64,000 nt of DNA from the NCBI GenBank assembly GCA_019359435.1, contig JAHHHI010000073.1, positions 1 to 64,000 on the forward strand, given 5' to 3'. How positions within the stretch are numbered: position 1 is the first letter of the stretch; each line of letters starts with the position of its first letter. The DNA is from Kaiparowitsia implicata GSE-PSE-MK54-09C (GTDB lineage Bacteria; Cyanobacteriota; Cyanobacteriia; Elainellales; Elainellaceae). The notes under the pieces are model-generated. The model saw only the letters and a program-made list of their open reading frames with translations, searched no databases and was not told the DNA's origin. Shown one piece after another: positions 18,676 to 27,406 of this stretch. Made by a program: the position numbers and the translations under genes.

Positions 18676-18920
18676 CGCCTCACTCACCTGCTGGATGACA
18701 TCTACACCAAGGCCCCTCTCCGAATTAGGATGCAGTGCTTGCCTTCTGCAGAATTTAGCTTGGTCTACCCGTCTTATCGAAGTGATAATAACAGGCTGAG
18801 TCTCTAGACCGCGAAGCCTAGTGGGAGCAGGTTTATACTGTTTGAGGAGAGATTTGGCGCAGAGCGTTGCTTCTACGCCATTGCGCACTAAGCCTACATA
18901 TTGTCGTTTTTATTGCACTC

Positions 18921-19406
18921 ATGACTACCACTGTTTCAGATATCTCCGTGAATACCATCACGGGCGACGCCAAACCCCTCAGCGATTACGCTGGCAATGT
19001 TCTGCTGGTCGTCAACGTGGCCTCTTACTGTGGCTATACGCCTCAATACACGGGGCTAGAAAAACTGCATCAGCAGTATAAAGATCAGGGACTGCGTGTT
19101 CTGGGCTTTCCTTGCAATGATTTTGGAGCACAGGAACCAGGCACCAATGAGGAAATTTTAGACTTTTGCACGGTCAACTATGGCGCTAGCTTTGAGCTGT
19201 TCGACAAAGTCCACGCAAAAGGTGCAGAGCAGCATCCCCTATACGCGCGGCTTACCACAGGCAGCATCCCCGCTGGCGAGGTGTCCTGGAACTTTGAGAA
19301 GTTCTTGATTAGCAAAACGGGTGAGGTAGTTGGGCGGTTTCGCAGTGCCGTTGCGCCTGATTCACCCGAACTAATTGCAGCGATTGAGGCAGAACTTGCC
19401 AAGTAG
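18921..19406 (+). CDS. Glutathione peroxidase family protein
   Basis: A thiol peroxidase of the GPx fold that reduces H2O2 or lipid hydroperoxides, in cyanobacteria often using NADPH or thioredoxin. In 161 residues: VNVASYCGYTPQY carries the peroxidatic Cys near residue 33, FPCNDFGAQEPGTNEEI follows with a second Cys, and SWNFEKFLISKTGEVVGRF holds the catalytic Trp-Asn. The ATG at 18921 gives MTTTVSDISVNTITGD; the 18 residues upstream are outside the family. Confidence 0.92.
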   Translation: MTTTVSDISVNTITGDAKPLSDYAGNVLLVVNVASYCGYTPQYTGLEKLHQQYKDQGLRVLGFPCNDFGAQEPGTNEEILDFCTVNYGASFELFDKVHAKGAEQHPLYARLTTGSIPAGEVSWNFEKFLISKTGEVVGRFRSAVAPDSPELIAAIEAELAK

Positions 19407-19412
19407 TGCCGC

Positions 19413-19441
19413 ATCGGCTTGCAACAGGATTGCAAGCCGAT
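19413..19441. terminator. 12-bp perfect hairpin after the glutathione peroxidase gene
   Basis: ATCGGCTTGCAA and TTGCAAGCCGAT flank a five-base loop, starting six bases after the stop codon. It is followed by A8 rather than a T-run, so it is not a classical terminator in this orientation. Confidence 0.4.
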
Positions 19442-19781
19442 CCAAAAAAACTACTGCATGAATAGGACAAACAATGGATGATTGCACTTATGTAAATCCC
19501 ATCACATTTTCGTCTTCTAAAAACCTGTTCACTGATTCAGTCATTCACATATCCGTAGCTATTGCTGTGATGGCACCGACGCCATGACGTTTGAGAGTGT
19601 TGGCCCAAGCTAATACTTTCAAACGTGTAACTCAAGCGTGTAAACAGCATCAAGCGATAGCGGTGGGTTTTGGTGACAGTTGCTGGGTGTGACGCTGAAC
19701 ATTAGCTGGGCATGAGTTTGGTCAGCCAACAAGCCTAACGCGCAGTGGCAATGACTTTATTACAGGGATTGTGGATTAGGT
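19442..19781. other. Intergenic region before the acetamidase gene
   Basis: No gene is recognised. An inverted repeat of about 11 bp, CGTTTGAGAGT with ACTTTCAAACG, spans roughly 19583-19625. Confidence 0.35.
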
Positions 19782-20939
19782 ATGAAATCGTTAAGACGTT
19801 CGACACGGCTGTATCCTCGTCGCGTTTCGGCAACGCTGCTTTGGTCAGGGATAGGGGGAGCGTTGGTGCTTCTCCTGTGTGTATCATTTTCGTCGGTTTG
19901 GTTTGCTGCAGCGCAGGAATCACCCACGACATACGATGTAGAATCTGTGCCGGGCAATGTGATTTGGGGCGAGCTGTTTAAGCCTGACAGTGCGCCCATA
20001 CTAACGGTGAAATCGGGCGATCGCATTCGCATGGAGACGATTTCCCATGAGGGAATCTTGGATGATCAAGGGGACACGACTGAATTTCTTACCAGTAACG
20101 GCATTGCTCAGGCCGACATTCTCCCTGATCAGCTTACAGTTCGGGCGGAAGTAACCAAGTCTGGGCCTGGCCCTCACGTGATCACCGGCCCTATCTTCGT
20201 GGAAGATGCAGAGCCTGGAGATGTTCTAGAGATTAAGACTATTGATATTGACTACCGCGTTCCCTATGGGGTGATTTCCAATCGGCATGGTCGGGGGTCG
20301 CTGCCTGGGGAGTATCCAGACGACGGCTCGCCTATCTATACCAAGGTGATTCCAATCCGAATGGAGGAGGAAATTGGAGTTTTTCGCCCTTCGAACGGGT
20401 TGCCAGATTTGGAAATTCCGTTGAAGCCTTTTATGGGTGTGATGGGTGTTGTGCCTGCTGACCCTGAGGAGGCTGTCAACTCGGTGCCACCTGGACTATA
20501 TGGCGGCAATATTGACATTAAGTATTTGGGTCGAGGCAGCAGCCTTTATTTGCCCGTGCAGGTGCCCGGAGCGCTGTTTTACTCAGGAGATCCCCATTGT
20601 GCGCAGGGTAACGGCGAGGTGGCGCTGACGGCTATTGAGTGTTCTCTGACGCCAACGTTTGAGCTGGTGTTGCATAAGGGGATGGAGTTGCCTGCTCCCA
20701 TGGGTGAGACTGAGGATTCGTGGATTGCAGTGGGGTTGGATGTTGACCTGAATGAAGCCATGAAGAAGTCGGTGCGGGAGTATCTGCGAATTATGAACGA
20801 AAAATATGGGCTAACTAAGCCTGATGCGTTGCTGTATGGCAGTGCCGACATTGACTTCGAAGTTTCTCAAGTTGTAGATATTGTCAAAGGAATTCACGGG
20901 GTGATACCGAAGGACAGATTTAGGGCACTTGAGGAGTAG
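19782..20939 (+). CDS. Exported acetamidase/formamidase family protein
   Basis: The 385-residue protein begins with a basic region and hydrophobic stretch (about 20-45, LWSGIGGALVLLLCVSFSSVWFAAAQ) that looks like a signal peptide or anchor. The FmdA/AmdA fold follows: GNVIWGEL, GDRIRMETISHEG, GPGPHVITGPIFVEDAEPGDVLEI, PLKPFMGVMGVVPA, PPGLYGGNIDIKYLGRGSSLYLPVQVPGALFYSGDPHCAQGNGEV. These are the conserved segments of zinc-dependent acetamidases. Family members hydrolyse formamide or short amides to ammonia and acid; most are cytoplasmic, so the export signal is notable. Its true substrate is not known. Confidence 0.85.
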   Translation: MKSLRRSTRLYPRRVSATLLWSGIGGALVLLLCVSFSSVWFAAAQESPTTYDVESVPGNVIWGELFKPDSAPILTVKSGDRIRMETISHEGILDDQGDTTEFLTSNGIAQADILPDQLTVRAEVTKSGPGPHVITGPIFVEDAEPGDVLEIKTIDIDYRVPYGVISNRHGRGSLPGEYPDDGSPIYTKVIPIRMEEEIGVFRPSNGLPDLEIPLKPFMGVMGVVPADPEEAVNSVPPGLYGGNIDIKYLGRGSSLYLPVQVPGALFYSGDPHCAQGNGEVALTAIECSLTPTFELVLHKGMELPAPMGETEDSWIAVGLDVDLNEAMKKSVREYLRIMNEKYGLTKPDALLYGSADIDFEVSQVVDIVKGIHGVIPKDRFRALEE

Positions 20940-21111
20940 GTTCTGCGTCTTTGCCTAGAAGGGCGCAGCCGTACACGCTGTGATATCCAACCGTTGGGTT
21001 AAGTTAGGCTCTGTTAGTTGCAGGCATTCATTCACTCAATGGGCCGATCTGCATTGCCGACTGGGCGATCGCTCTCAATCTAGGCTGAGTTCGCTGGTTG
21101 CGGGATGGCAT

Positions 21112-21152
21112 AATCCTGTGAAATGCTCCCTCAGAGAGCATTTCACAGGATT
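21112..21152. repeat. 17-bp perfect inverted repeat upstream of the CDF transporter
   Basis: AATCCTGTGAAATGCTC (21112-21128) is the exact inverse complement of GAGCATTTCACAGGATT (21136-21152), with a seven-base loop. It lies 65 bases before the chosen start at 21217. It may be a metal-responsive operator, a transcript hairpin or a mobile palindrome. There is no T-run. Confidence 0.6.
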
Positions 21153-21216
21153 GACGCTTACACCTGATGAAGATACTGAACGTAGATTATTACTAGACCT
21201 GTACAGCTTGGAATTT

Positions 21217-22206
21217 ATGGTTGCTCACCCTGCCAATTGCTACTGCCCCCAGCACTCTGCGATGATGCCGATTGACAGTGCGAAAAAAGCGCGGCTGCTG
21301 TGGATCGCGCTAGGGCTGATTGGTGGCTTTTCAGTTGTGGAATTATTGGTAAGCCTGTCTAGCGGCAGTTTGGCGCTGTTGGCTGAGGCCGGGCACATGA
21401 TTTCAGACTGTGGGGCACTGGCGATCGCCCTTCTCGCAACTTGGATTGCACGGTTTCCGGCCTCGGCGCGTGCGCCCTTTGGCTACCGCCGGGTTGAAAT
21501 TTTAGCGGCCTTGGTGAATGGACTGGGCTTGGTGGCGATCGCCTTTTGGGTAGGGTCAGAAGCGATTGCGCGGCTACAGGCTCCCGCGTCTGACATTGTG
21601 GCGCTACCCATGCTGCTGACGGCCATTGCGGGTTTGGGCGTGAATTTGCTCAACATTGCGCTGCTGCATAACCATAGCCACCACGACCTGAACTTGAAAG
21701 GCGCGTTTTTGCATATGGTGGCCGATGCGGCAGGGTCAGTTGGGGTGATTATAGCGGCGATCGCCGTATGGGCTTGGGGCTGGGCTTGGGCTGACAGCGC
21801 GATTAGCCTCGTGGTTGCTGTATTCATTTTGATCGGGGCGATTCCCCTCGTGCGTCAGAGCCTTAACGTCTTGCTAGAAACGACCCCCCGCCATCTGGAT
21901 GCGGCACAGGTGCAGGCGGCGTTAGAAGCAGCGTCAGGCGTACTGCGGGTGGAGCAGATGCGGCTCTGGGCGATCGCACCGGGTCAAGAGGCTATTGCGG
22001 CTCGCCTGTGGGTTGATAGGGCAGATGGGGCAGCGCGCGATCGCCTGTTGCAAGAATTGCACACCCTGCTTCAAGTAGAGTTTGGCATGGCCGATATCTT
22101 TTTAGAACTCAGCGCACCCCTGTTGCCTCACTTGGTTAGCCTATCTCAGCCGGCATCGCTCGATCAGTTGGCGATTATGCCCGTGTCCCTATCCTCAAAC
22201 CGTTGA
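21217..22206 (+). CDS. Cation diffusion facilitator family transporter
   Basis: An inner-membrane divalent metal/proton antiporter (Zn2+, Co2+, Cd2+ or similar). Six hydrophobic segments are visible from LLWIALGLIGGFSVVELLV to ISLVVAVFILIGAIPLV. The first HxxxD metal site is HMISDCGALAIA in TM2 and the second is HMVADAAGSVGV in TM5. A His-rich loop HNHSHHDLN sits between TM4 and TM5. A cytoplasmic C-terminal domain of about 100 residues follows. The start at 21217 would add a short Cys/His N-terminus (HPANCYCPQH) that could bind metal; the ATG pair at 21262/21265 is the alternative. Confidence 0.88.
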   Translation: MVAHPANCYCPQHSAMMPIDSAKKARLLWIALGLIGGFSVVELLVSLSSGSLALLAEAGHMISDCGALAIALLATWIARFPASARAPFGYRRVEILAALVNGLGLVAIAFWVGSEAIARLQAPASDIVALPMLLTAIAGLGVNLLNIALLHNHSHHDLNLKGAFLHMVADAAGSVGVIIAAIAVWAWGWAWADSAISLVVAVFILIGAIPLVRQSLNVLLETTPRHLDAAQVQAALEAASGVLRVEQMRLWAIAPGQEAIAARLWVDRADGAARDRLLQELHTLLQVEFGMADIFLELSAPLLPHLVSLSQPASLDQLAIMPVSLSSNR

Positions 22207-22340
22207 GGCGATTCTGTAGATTCTGCACAGTCCGTAAGGTTTATTCATCCATCGCTTGGCTCGGCCTAGGCCGGGTCTACGGCCTTTCTCAACCGGGCGT
22301 GAGGGCGATCGCGTTGTTTCAGCCCCGCAGTGCGAGGCTA

Positions 22341-22462
22341 ATATCAATTCTCTAAATCAGAACGACGGATTGTTTGAGGAGGGGGGTGGGGAACTGCGTT
22401 CCCCACAAGGGGGCAAAGCCCCCTTGCCCCCCATTTGTAGCCCAAATTTTCGGAATTGATTT
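22341..22462. repeat. Hairpin-rich dispersed repeat (ATCAATTC...GAATTGAT ends)
   Basis: The ends ATCAATTC and GAATTGAT are inverted complements. Inside are two strong hairpins, TGGGGAAC-TGC-GTTCCCCA (22387-22405) and CAAGGGGGC-AAA-GCCCCCTTG (22406-22426). Elements with this G-run/C-run layout are common in filamentous cyanobacteria, from general knowledge. Confidence 0.55.
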
Positions 22463-22472
22463 AAAACAACGC

Positions 22473-22539
22473 TAAACCGTGTTGCCCGCGATGCGCGGTG
22501 CCCCAAAACCTCCTTAACCCGAACTGACATTAACGTTAA
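22473..22539 (-). repeat. Partial family B repeat
   Basis: Read on the minus strand it gives TAATGTCAGTTCGGGTTAAG followed by GAGGTTTTGGGGC, matching the left half of the complete element at 39370-39495. The right half is absent. Confidence 0.55.
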
Positions 22540-22582
22540 CCAGGGTGCAGTACCGTAAATCCAACGAGTTTTATCGAATGCT

Positions 22583-24331
22583 ATGCGTGGGTGGGTTGCT
22601 TCTCGTGTTTGGTTGCTAGGTTTTTTAGCAGCGGTGACGGTACTGATGCTGTCCTGTTTGCCCCAGACCCCCTCCAGCCCGCCACCACAGTTGCTAACCG
22701 ACCCGTTTTTGCAATCACCCACCGCAGAGAGCGTCACGGTCGTCTGGTTTACTGAATTTCAGGGGACTGAGCATCGGGTTGAGTTTGGCGATGATTTTGA
22801 GCAGCGGGCGATCGCCACCACCACCCAGCCCAATCGACTGCGGGAAGATCAGCAATCGCGCGTAGGCAACCAGGTCGAAGACGGGCAAGTTTACACAGCA
22901 CCCACATTCCGCACCGTTTGGCGACATGAGTCTACTGTCAGCGGGCTGACGTCGGGTCAGCGCGTTCCCTATCGCGTCATCAGCATTCGCAATGATGGAC
23001 AGGCCGTGAGTAGCGCTGCATTTACATTGTCAGCAGCCCCCCCCTCTGGCACCCCCCTCAAAATCCTCCTGACCTCTGACCACCAGCAAATGCCTATGAC
23101 AGCCGCAAACCTGCAAAAAGTGCAGGAAACTGTCGGCCAAGTCGATGCCGTGTGGCTAGCTGGGGATCTAGTCAACATTCCCGACCGCGCTTCTGAATGG
23201 TTTGACCATAACCAAGGCAATGCCTTCTTCCCGTGTTTGCAGGGCCATGCAGCCTATACGCTCGAGCGAGAGGGCATCGCCCCACGCACTTACCAGGGAG
23301 CAGCACTAATTCAGTCTGCGCCGCTGTTTACCGCAATCGGCAACCATGAAGTCATGGGCCGAATGGGGCTGTCAGATGGGCTTAACGATGAATTTAACGA
23401 TGCGATTCCCCGAGAGGCTGCGCTGCGAATTTATGGAGATGTCGCCGCGCGATCGCTCAAAGACTACTCCTACAACACCGACACCTACGAAGCCCTCTTC
23501 ACCCTTCCCCAAAGCCCCGATGGGGGCGAAACCTACTACGCCACAACCTTTGGCGATATCCGCCTCGTTGTGCTCTATACCGGAAACATGTGGCGCGTCC
23601 CCAACACTGACCCCGACCGCAGCGGCAAATATCAAGAAGCACAGGATGCGCTCACCCAGCGGGACAAATGGGGCTTTGGGCAAGTTATTTTTGAATCCAT
23701 CGCCCAAGGCAGTCTGCAATACAATTGGCTCAAGCAAGAACTCACGAGCCCAGAGTTCCTTCAGGCGCGTTACCGCGTTGTCATGCTGCATCATCCCCCC
23801 CATTCCTTGGGGGATAATGTGGTTCCTCCTTACACTGACCCAGTCCGAGTCGTAGAGTGGGATGACACAGGGGCGATCGCCGCCGTCCGCTACGACTATT
23901 CCAAAACCGACGACTACCTCATCCGCGATGTGATGCCACTGCTCGAAGCCGCGAATGTACAGCTCGTCTTTTACGGACACTCCCATATTTGGAATCGCTT
24001 CCGCACCCCCAGCGGCGTAGAACTACTGGAATCCTCGAATGTGGGCAACACCTACGGTGCCGCTTGGGGTGACAATCCTCGCGATGTGCCAGAGAACAGT
24101 TCGAACTATGCTGCTCTAGGCGACCCCTATGGGCTAGAGCCTATTCTGCCTACTCTGGCGCCCCTCGCAACTGACCAAGGGGAATTAATGCCTTTTGTAG
24201 CAGACAATAACATCACTGTATTTAGCATCTTGGACACTGCTACAGGCACCGTCAGCAGCTACCGCTTTGATACTCGCACTCCCGATTCTGCTGCCATAAA
24301 ATTTGATGAATTTGCCCTCAGTTTTGGCTAG
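22583..24331 (+). CDS. Secreted/lipoprotein metallophosphoesterase with N-terminal FnIII-like domain (purple acid phosphatase-like)
   Basis: A 582-residue calcineurin-like phosphatase. The N-terminus (WLLGFLAAVTVLMLSCLPQ) is a signal peptide with a possible lipobox Cys. An FnIII-like domain covers about 35-150 (QSPTAESVTVVWFTE...SGLTSGQRVPYRV). The metallophosphoesterase domain has TSDHQQ, AGDLVN, IGNHEV, LHHPPHS and YGHSHIW in order, so all metal-binding motifs are present, although the first is DxH without the usual preceding Gly. It probably releases phosphate from organic phosphoesters at the cell surface or periplasm. No Pho box was identified upstream. Confidence 0.88.
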   Translation: MRGWVASRVWLLGFLAAVTVLMLSCLPQTPSSPPPQLLTDPFLQSPTAESVTVVWFTEFQGTEHRVEFGDDFEQRAIATTTQPNRLREDQQSRVGNQVEDGQVYTAPTFRTVWRHESTVSGLTSGQRVPYRVISIRNDGQAVSSAAFTLSAAPPSGTPLKILLTSDHQQMPMTAANLQKVQETVGQVDAVWLAGDLVNIPDRASEWFDHNQGNAFFPCLQGHAAYTLEREGIAPRTYQGAALIQSAPLFTAIGNHEVMGRMGLSDGLNDEFNDAIPREAALRIYGDVAARSLKDYSYNTDTYEALFTLPQSPDGGETYYATTFGDIRLVVLYTGNMWRVPNTDPDRSGKYQEAQDALTQRDKWGFGQVIFESIAQGSLQYNWLKQELTSPEFLQARYRVVMLHHPPHSLGDNVVPPYTDPVRVVEWDDTGAIAAVRYDYSKTDDYLIRDVMPLLEAANVQLVFYGHSHIWNRFRTPSGVELLESSNVGNTYGAAWGDNPRDVPENSSNYAALGDPYGLEPILPTLAPLATDQGELMPFVADNNITVFSILDTATGTVSSYRFDTRTPDSAAIKFDEFALSFG

Positions 24332-24811
24332 CGCAGTCCTCTGACATCGCGAATTTAATAAGCGCCAAACAGATAGGGGATCTGCGGGTTAATGATGTAC
24401 CAAAGGCCTGCCCTGTCTTAACCCGAACTGAGTTCACGTTATAAAAATTTATGCTGGGATCTGGGATCTGGCTGAAATGACTCGTTGATGCCGCTCTCCG
24501 CGTCGCCGTTTCAACGCTTCATCCCCTCACATTATGTTAAAAAGACCTAATTACTCTCCACAGATTATGGTCAGAGTGTCATAACTAGAAGATAGGGCGG
24601 TGTTGCACGGAGTAACTTGTCCATTGTTATGGGCGGTTCGTCTGAGCAGATTGCCCTAGCAGACTGTGCTAGACACTGTGCTTTAGACCGCGCCCTAGAT
24701 GAATAGGAAGCTCTGGTCTGTGCCGTCTACTCTCGCTAACCTGCACCAGGGCAGCAATTTTAGCGCTGCGCTGGCTTAAAATTACTAAACGCTGAGGACT
24801 GAACATCATTA
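24332..24811. other. Intergenic region before rsfS with a family B end fragment
   Basis: Positions 24417-24442 (CTTAACCCGAACTGAGTTCA...) match one end of the family B repeat. No gene or convincing terminator was recognised in the remaining DNA. Confidence 0.4.
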
Positions 24812-25270
24812 ATGACAAATTTCCCCCATGCATCTCGTTCCCAAGTCTCTAAACCTTCGGCTCCACTGACGCAAGAGGCCCTGTCATCCCCATTGGATGA
24901 GTTGGATGATACCTATCGCTTGGCGCTGACGGTGGTTGATGCCGCTGACGATCGCAAAGGTTTAGACATTGTGCTGCTCAAGGTCACAGATGTCTCGTAC
25001 CTGGCAGATTACTTCGTCATCATCACGGGTTTGTCGATGCCGCAGGTGCGGGCGATCGCCAACTCCATTGAGGCTAAAGTCGAAGAGCAATGGGATCGCG
25101 TGCCCCTGCGCAAAGAGGGACAGGCAGATGGGAGATGGCTGCTGATTGACTATGGCGAGGTCGTGGCGCATATCTTTATGCCTGACGAACGCGATTTTTA
25201 TAGCCTAGAAGCGTTTTGGGGCCATGCCGAGCGAGTGCCGTTGTCCATTGCAGGCGACTCGGTCACCTAG
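24812..25270 (+). CDS. rsfS: Ribosome silencing factor RsfS
   Basis: RsfS binds uL14 and blocks subunit joining when translation should be reduced. The 152-residue protein has a variable 30-residue N-terminus, then the RsfS fold: AADDRKGLDIVLLKVTDVSYLADYFVIITG, VRAIANSIEAKVEE, and GRWLLIDYGEVVAHIFMPDERDFYSLEAFWGHA. It heads the cluster rsfS-CGLD27-asparaginase. Its TAG stop codon (25268-25270) lies within the CTAG left end of a MITE-like element. Confidence 0.93.
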   Translation: MTNFPHASRSQVSKPSAPLTQEALSSPLDELDDTYRLALTVVDAADDRKGLDIVLLKVTDVSYLADYFVIITGLSMPQVRAIANSIEAKVEEQWDRVPLRKEGQADGRWLLIDYGEVVAHIFMPDERDFYSLEAFWGHAERVPLSIAGDSVT

Positions 25271-25397
25271 GGCGTGTCATCAATTCCAACCAAACGTCTG
25301 ATGCTATGAGCGTTGCCACGCCCGACCCAAAAACCAGGCTAGGGGCTGTGACGGTTGATTTCTAGGATATCAGAGGCTAATGGATGACAGCCCCTAG
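25267..25397. mobile_element. MITE-like element, family A copy 2 (on the rsfS stop codon)
   Basis: A 131-bp element with CTAG at each end. The left end CTAGGGCGTGTCATCAATT and the right end read on the other strand match over 19 bp with few differences. It is nearly identical to the copies at 27146 and 33701. Confidence 0.85.
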
Positions 25398-25551
25398 AGT
25401 GTCACCGCTGGCGCATCTGCAAGATCGGCAATTTGGGATATGGTCATACTATGGAATGCATCCTGTTTGGTGCAGGTGCATCTGGGTTGCTGTTTTCATC
25501 TGTGTACCCCTTGCCCCGTTTACCATCTTGACCTTGGATAGTTGACCCTGG

Positions 25552-26061
25552 ATGATGAAGCCCTCTGCTCCTGTCTGCCCCGTTCCATCTGAGCAGCAGC
25601 CCCTCAATGAGTTTCGCGACCTAGCAGAATCTTGGTATTTTCGCTGGGCAACGCTGGGGTTGGTGTCATACCTTAAGCCGATTGTGGTGCTGTGGGGCAT
25701 GAGTTGGCTGCTGTCGGCCCCGGTGGCAGCGGTGAGTTTTCCGGCTCAAAAACACCCCGGTCAATTTGTGCTGTGCGCAGCAGCGGGGGCGCTGGTGCTG
25801 CCAGGGTTGGCGCTGGTGCGGCTGCTATTGGGCTGGCTCTATGTGCGCGATCGCCTGCTGCGTGAAACCATTTTTTATGAAGAGTCTGGCTGGTATGACG
25901 GGCAAACCTGGACGAAGCCCGACGAGGTGGTTCAGCGCGATCGCCTGATCGTGACCTATCAAATCAAACCGATTTTGCAGCGGCTGTTGCTCACCTTTGC
26001 GGCCTTTGGTGGGGTGCTGGTGTTGGGAGCCAGTGTGTGGATTGTGCTATTCGGCTTTTAG
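25552..26061 (+). CDS. CGLD27 family protein (DUF1230)
   Basis: A 169-residue integral membrane protein with two pairs of hydrophobic segments: about 45-65 (LKPIVVLWGMSWLLSAPVAAV), 75-100, and 145-168 at the C-terminus. The DUF1230 signature is seen in QQPLNEF-DLAESWYFRWAT and RETIFYEESGWYDGQTWTKPDEVVQRDRLI. CGLD27 is conserved in cyanobacteria, algae and plants, and the plant protein is linked to iron deficiency. It lies between rsfS and the asparaginase gene, a neighbourhood common in cyanobacteria as far as I recall. Confidence 0.85.
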   Translation: MMKPSAPVCPVPSEQQPLNEFRDLAESWYFRWATLGLVSYLKPIVVLWGMSWLLSAPVAAVSFPAQKHPGQFVLCAAAGALVLPGLALVRLLLGWLYVRDRLLRETIFYEESGWYDGQTWTKPDEVVQRDRLIVTYQIKPILQRLLLTFAAFGGVLVLGASVWIVLFGF

Positions 26062-26145
26062 ACGGATGATGGAACCGGCGATCGCCCAGAGTGATGGGCA
26101 ATGAGCGCGGAATTACGTGACGGAAATAGGTCACAGGTGAGAGCT

Positions 26146-27099
26146 ATGAGTATGGGAAAACGCACATGTACAGCAGAGTTAGAAGTTCGGCTCTTGCGCG
26201 AGGGCATTGTTGAATCGACCCATTCTATTCAGGCCGCCGTTGCAGATGATCGCGGTCGGGTGCTATCCGTGGCGGGTAATGCCGAAACAGCAACCTTTGT
26301 CCGCTCTGCCCTAAAGCCGTTTCAGGCGCTGGCAGTGACCTCGTCAGGCGCGTTAGAGCGGTTTCAGTTGAGCGATCGCGACCTAGCCATTATGTGCGCC
26401 TCGCATCAGGGATCGGTTGAGCAAGCTCGACAGGCCTTCAACATTCTCTGGCGTTGTGATGTTGACCCGGCTATGTTGCAATGCCCCATCCCCGAGGGCA
26501 AGCATAGCCCGCTACAGCACAACTGCTCGGGCAAGCACGCGGGGATGTTAGCCGTATGCCAGCTCTGCAATTTTTCGCTGGGCTCTTACCTGCATCGCGA
26601 CCACCCAGTTCAGACCATGATTCTCTCTAAAATGGCCGAGCTCTTGAAGATGCCCGCCGCTGAGTTCATTGGCGTGCGCGATGACTGCGGAGCGCCTACC
26701 TACTTCTTGCAACTCAGCCAAATGGCGACCCTTTATGCACTGCTGGCCTCGGGCTCTAGCCTCGATCTAGAGCGGGTAGTGCGCGCCATGACGCACCATC
26801 CAACCCTAATTTCGGGTGAGGGGCAGTTTGATACAGAACTGATGCGGCTTACCAATGGTGAATTGGTGAGCAAGTCGGGTGCAGAAGGCGTGCAGTGCAT
26901 TGGCCGCGTGGGCGAAGGGCTGGGGATCGCAATTAAGGTTAACGATGGGGCACGGCGCGCTAAATACGCGGTGGCGGTGCATTTGCTGCGTCAGCTGGGG
27001 TGGATTACTCCGGCGATCGCCGAAACCTTGTCTGAGCGCTATATGCTTCTCAGCGACGTGAAGCGGCTGGATGTCGTTGGCGATCTCACGCTGCTCTAG
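26146..27099 (+). CDS. L-asparaginase II family protein (Rhizobium AnsA-like)
   Basis: It converts asparagine to aspartate and ammonia. The conserved motifs of the Asparaginase_II (PF06089) family are present in 317 residues: FVRSALKPFQALAV, CASHQGS, LQHNCSGKHAGMLAVC, GVRDDCGAPTYFLQ, and KSGAEGVQCIG. The family is unrelated to the classical E. coli type enzymes. The start at 26146 (MSMGKRT) has GGTGAG just upstream; an in-frame ATG at 26101 lacks a site. It is the last gene of the rsfS cluster. Confidence 0.9.
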   Translation: MSMGKRTCTAELEVRLLREGIVESTHSIQAAVADDRGRVLSVAGNAETATFVRSALKPFQALAVTSSGALERFQLSDRDLAIMCASHQGSVEQARQAFNILWRCDVDPAMLQCPIPEGKHSPLQHNCSGKHAGMLAVCQLCNFSLGSYLHRDHPVQTMILSKMAELLKMPAAEFIGVRDDCGAPTYFLQLSQMATLYALLASGSSLDLERVVRAMTHHPTLISGEGQFDTELMRLTNGELVSKSGAEGVQCIGRVGEGLGIAIKVNDGARRAKYAVAVHLLRQLGWITPAIAETLSERYMLLSDVKRLDVVGDLTLL

Positions 27100-27145
27100 C
27101 GACTTCTCTTAAGCGGCTTCCCGCAATAGCCAGAACTTATGCACT

Positions 27146-27276
27146 CTAGGGCGTGTCATCAATTCCAACCAAACGCTTGATGCTATGAGCGTTGCCACGC
27201 CCGACTCAAAAACCAGGCTAGGGGCTGTGACGGTTGATTTCTGGGATATCAGAGGCTAATTGATGACAGCCCCTAG
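27146..27276. mobile_element. MITE-like element, family A copy 3
   Basis: A 131-bp element with flanking CTAG on both sides, 47 bases downstream of the asparaginase stop codon. It carries an internal second copy of the end sequence (GGCTAGGGGCTGTGACGGTT) in the middle. Confidence 0.85.
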
Positions 27277-27406
27277 TAGCAGATTGGGTAGGTGGACGAT
27301 TTTTGAGAGGCTATGCACCCTAACGATCGCCCAACTGCGAAAGTCCTAATTGTGTTTTATCTGAATTTGATGCCAAATTTGATAGAGTCTACTGACGCCC
27401 TGTACG

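Larger units (their letters stand above)
22207..22582. other. Repeat-filled intergenic region
   Basis: The gap between the CDF transporter and the phosphatase is mostly made of the two repeats at 22341-22462 and 22473-22539. The rest (a GGCCTAGGCC palindrome near 22265 and a HIP1 site near 22305) shows no gene. Confidence 0.4.

Noticed and set aside
18670-18888. Minus-strand 72-codon frame between cupin and peroxidase genes
   Set aside because: No recognisable features, overlaps the cupin stop, lacks a ribosome-binding site.
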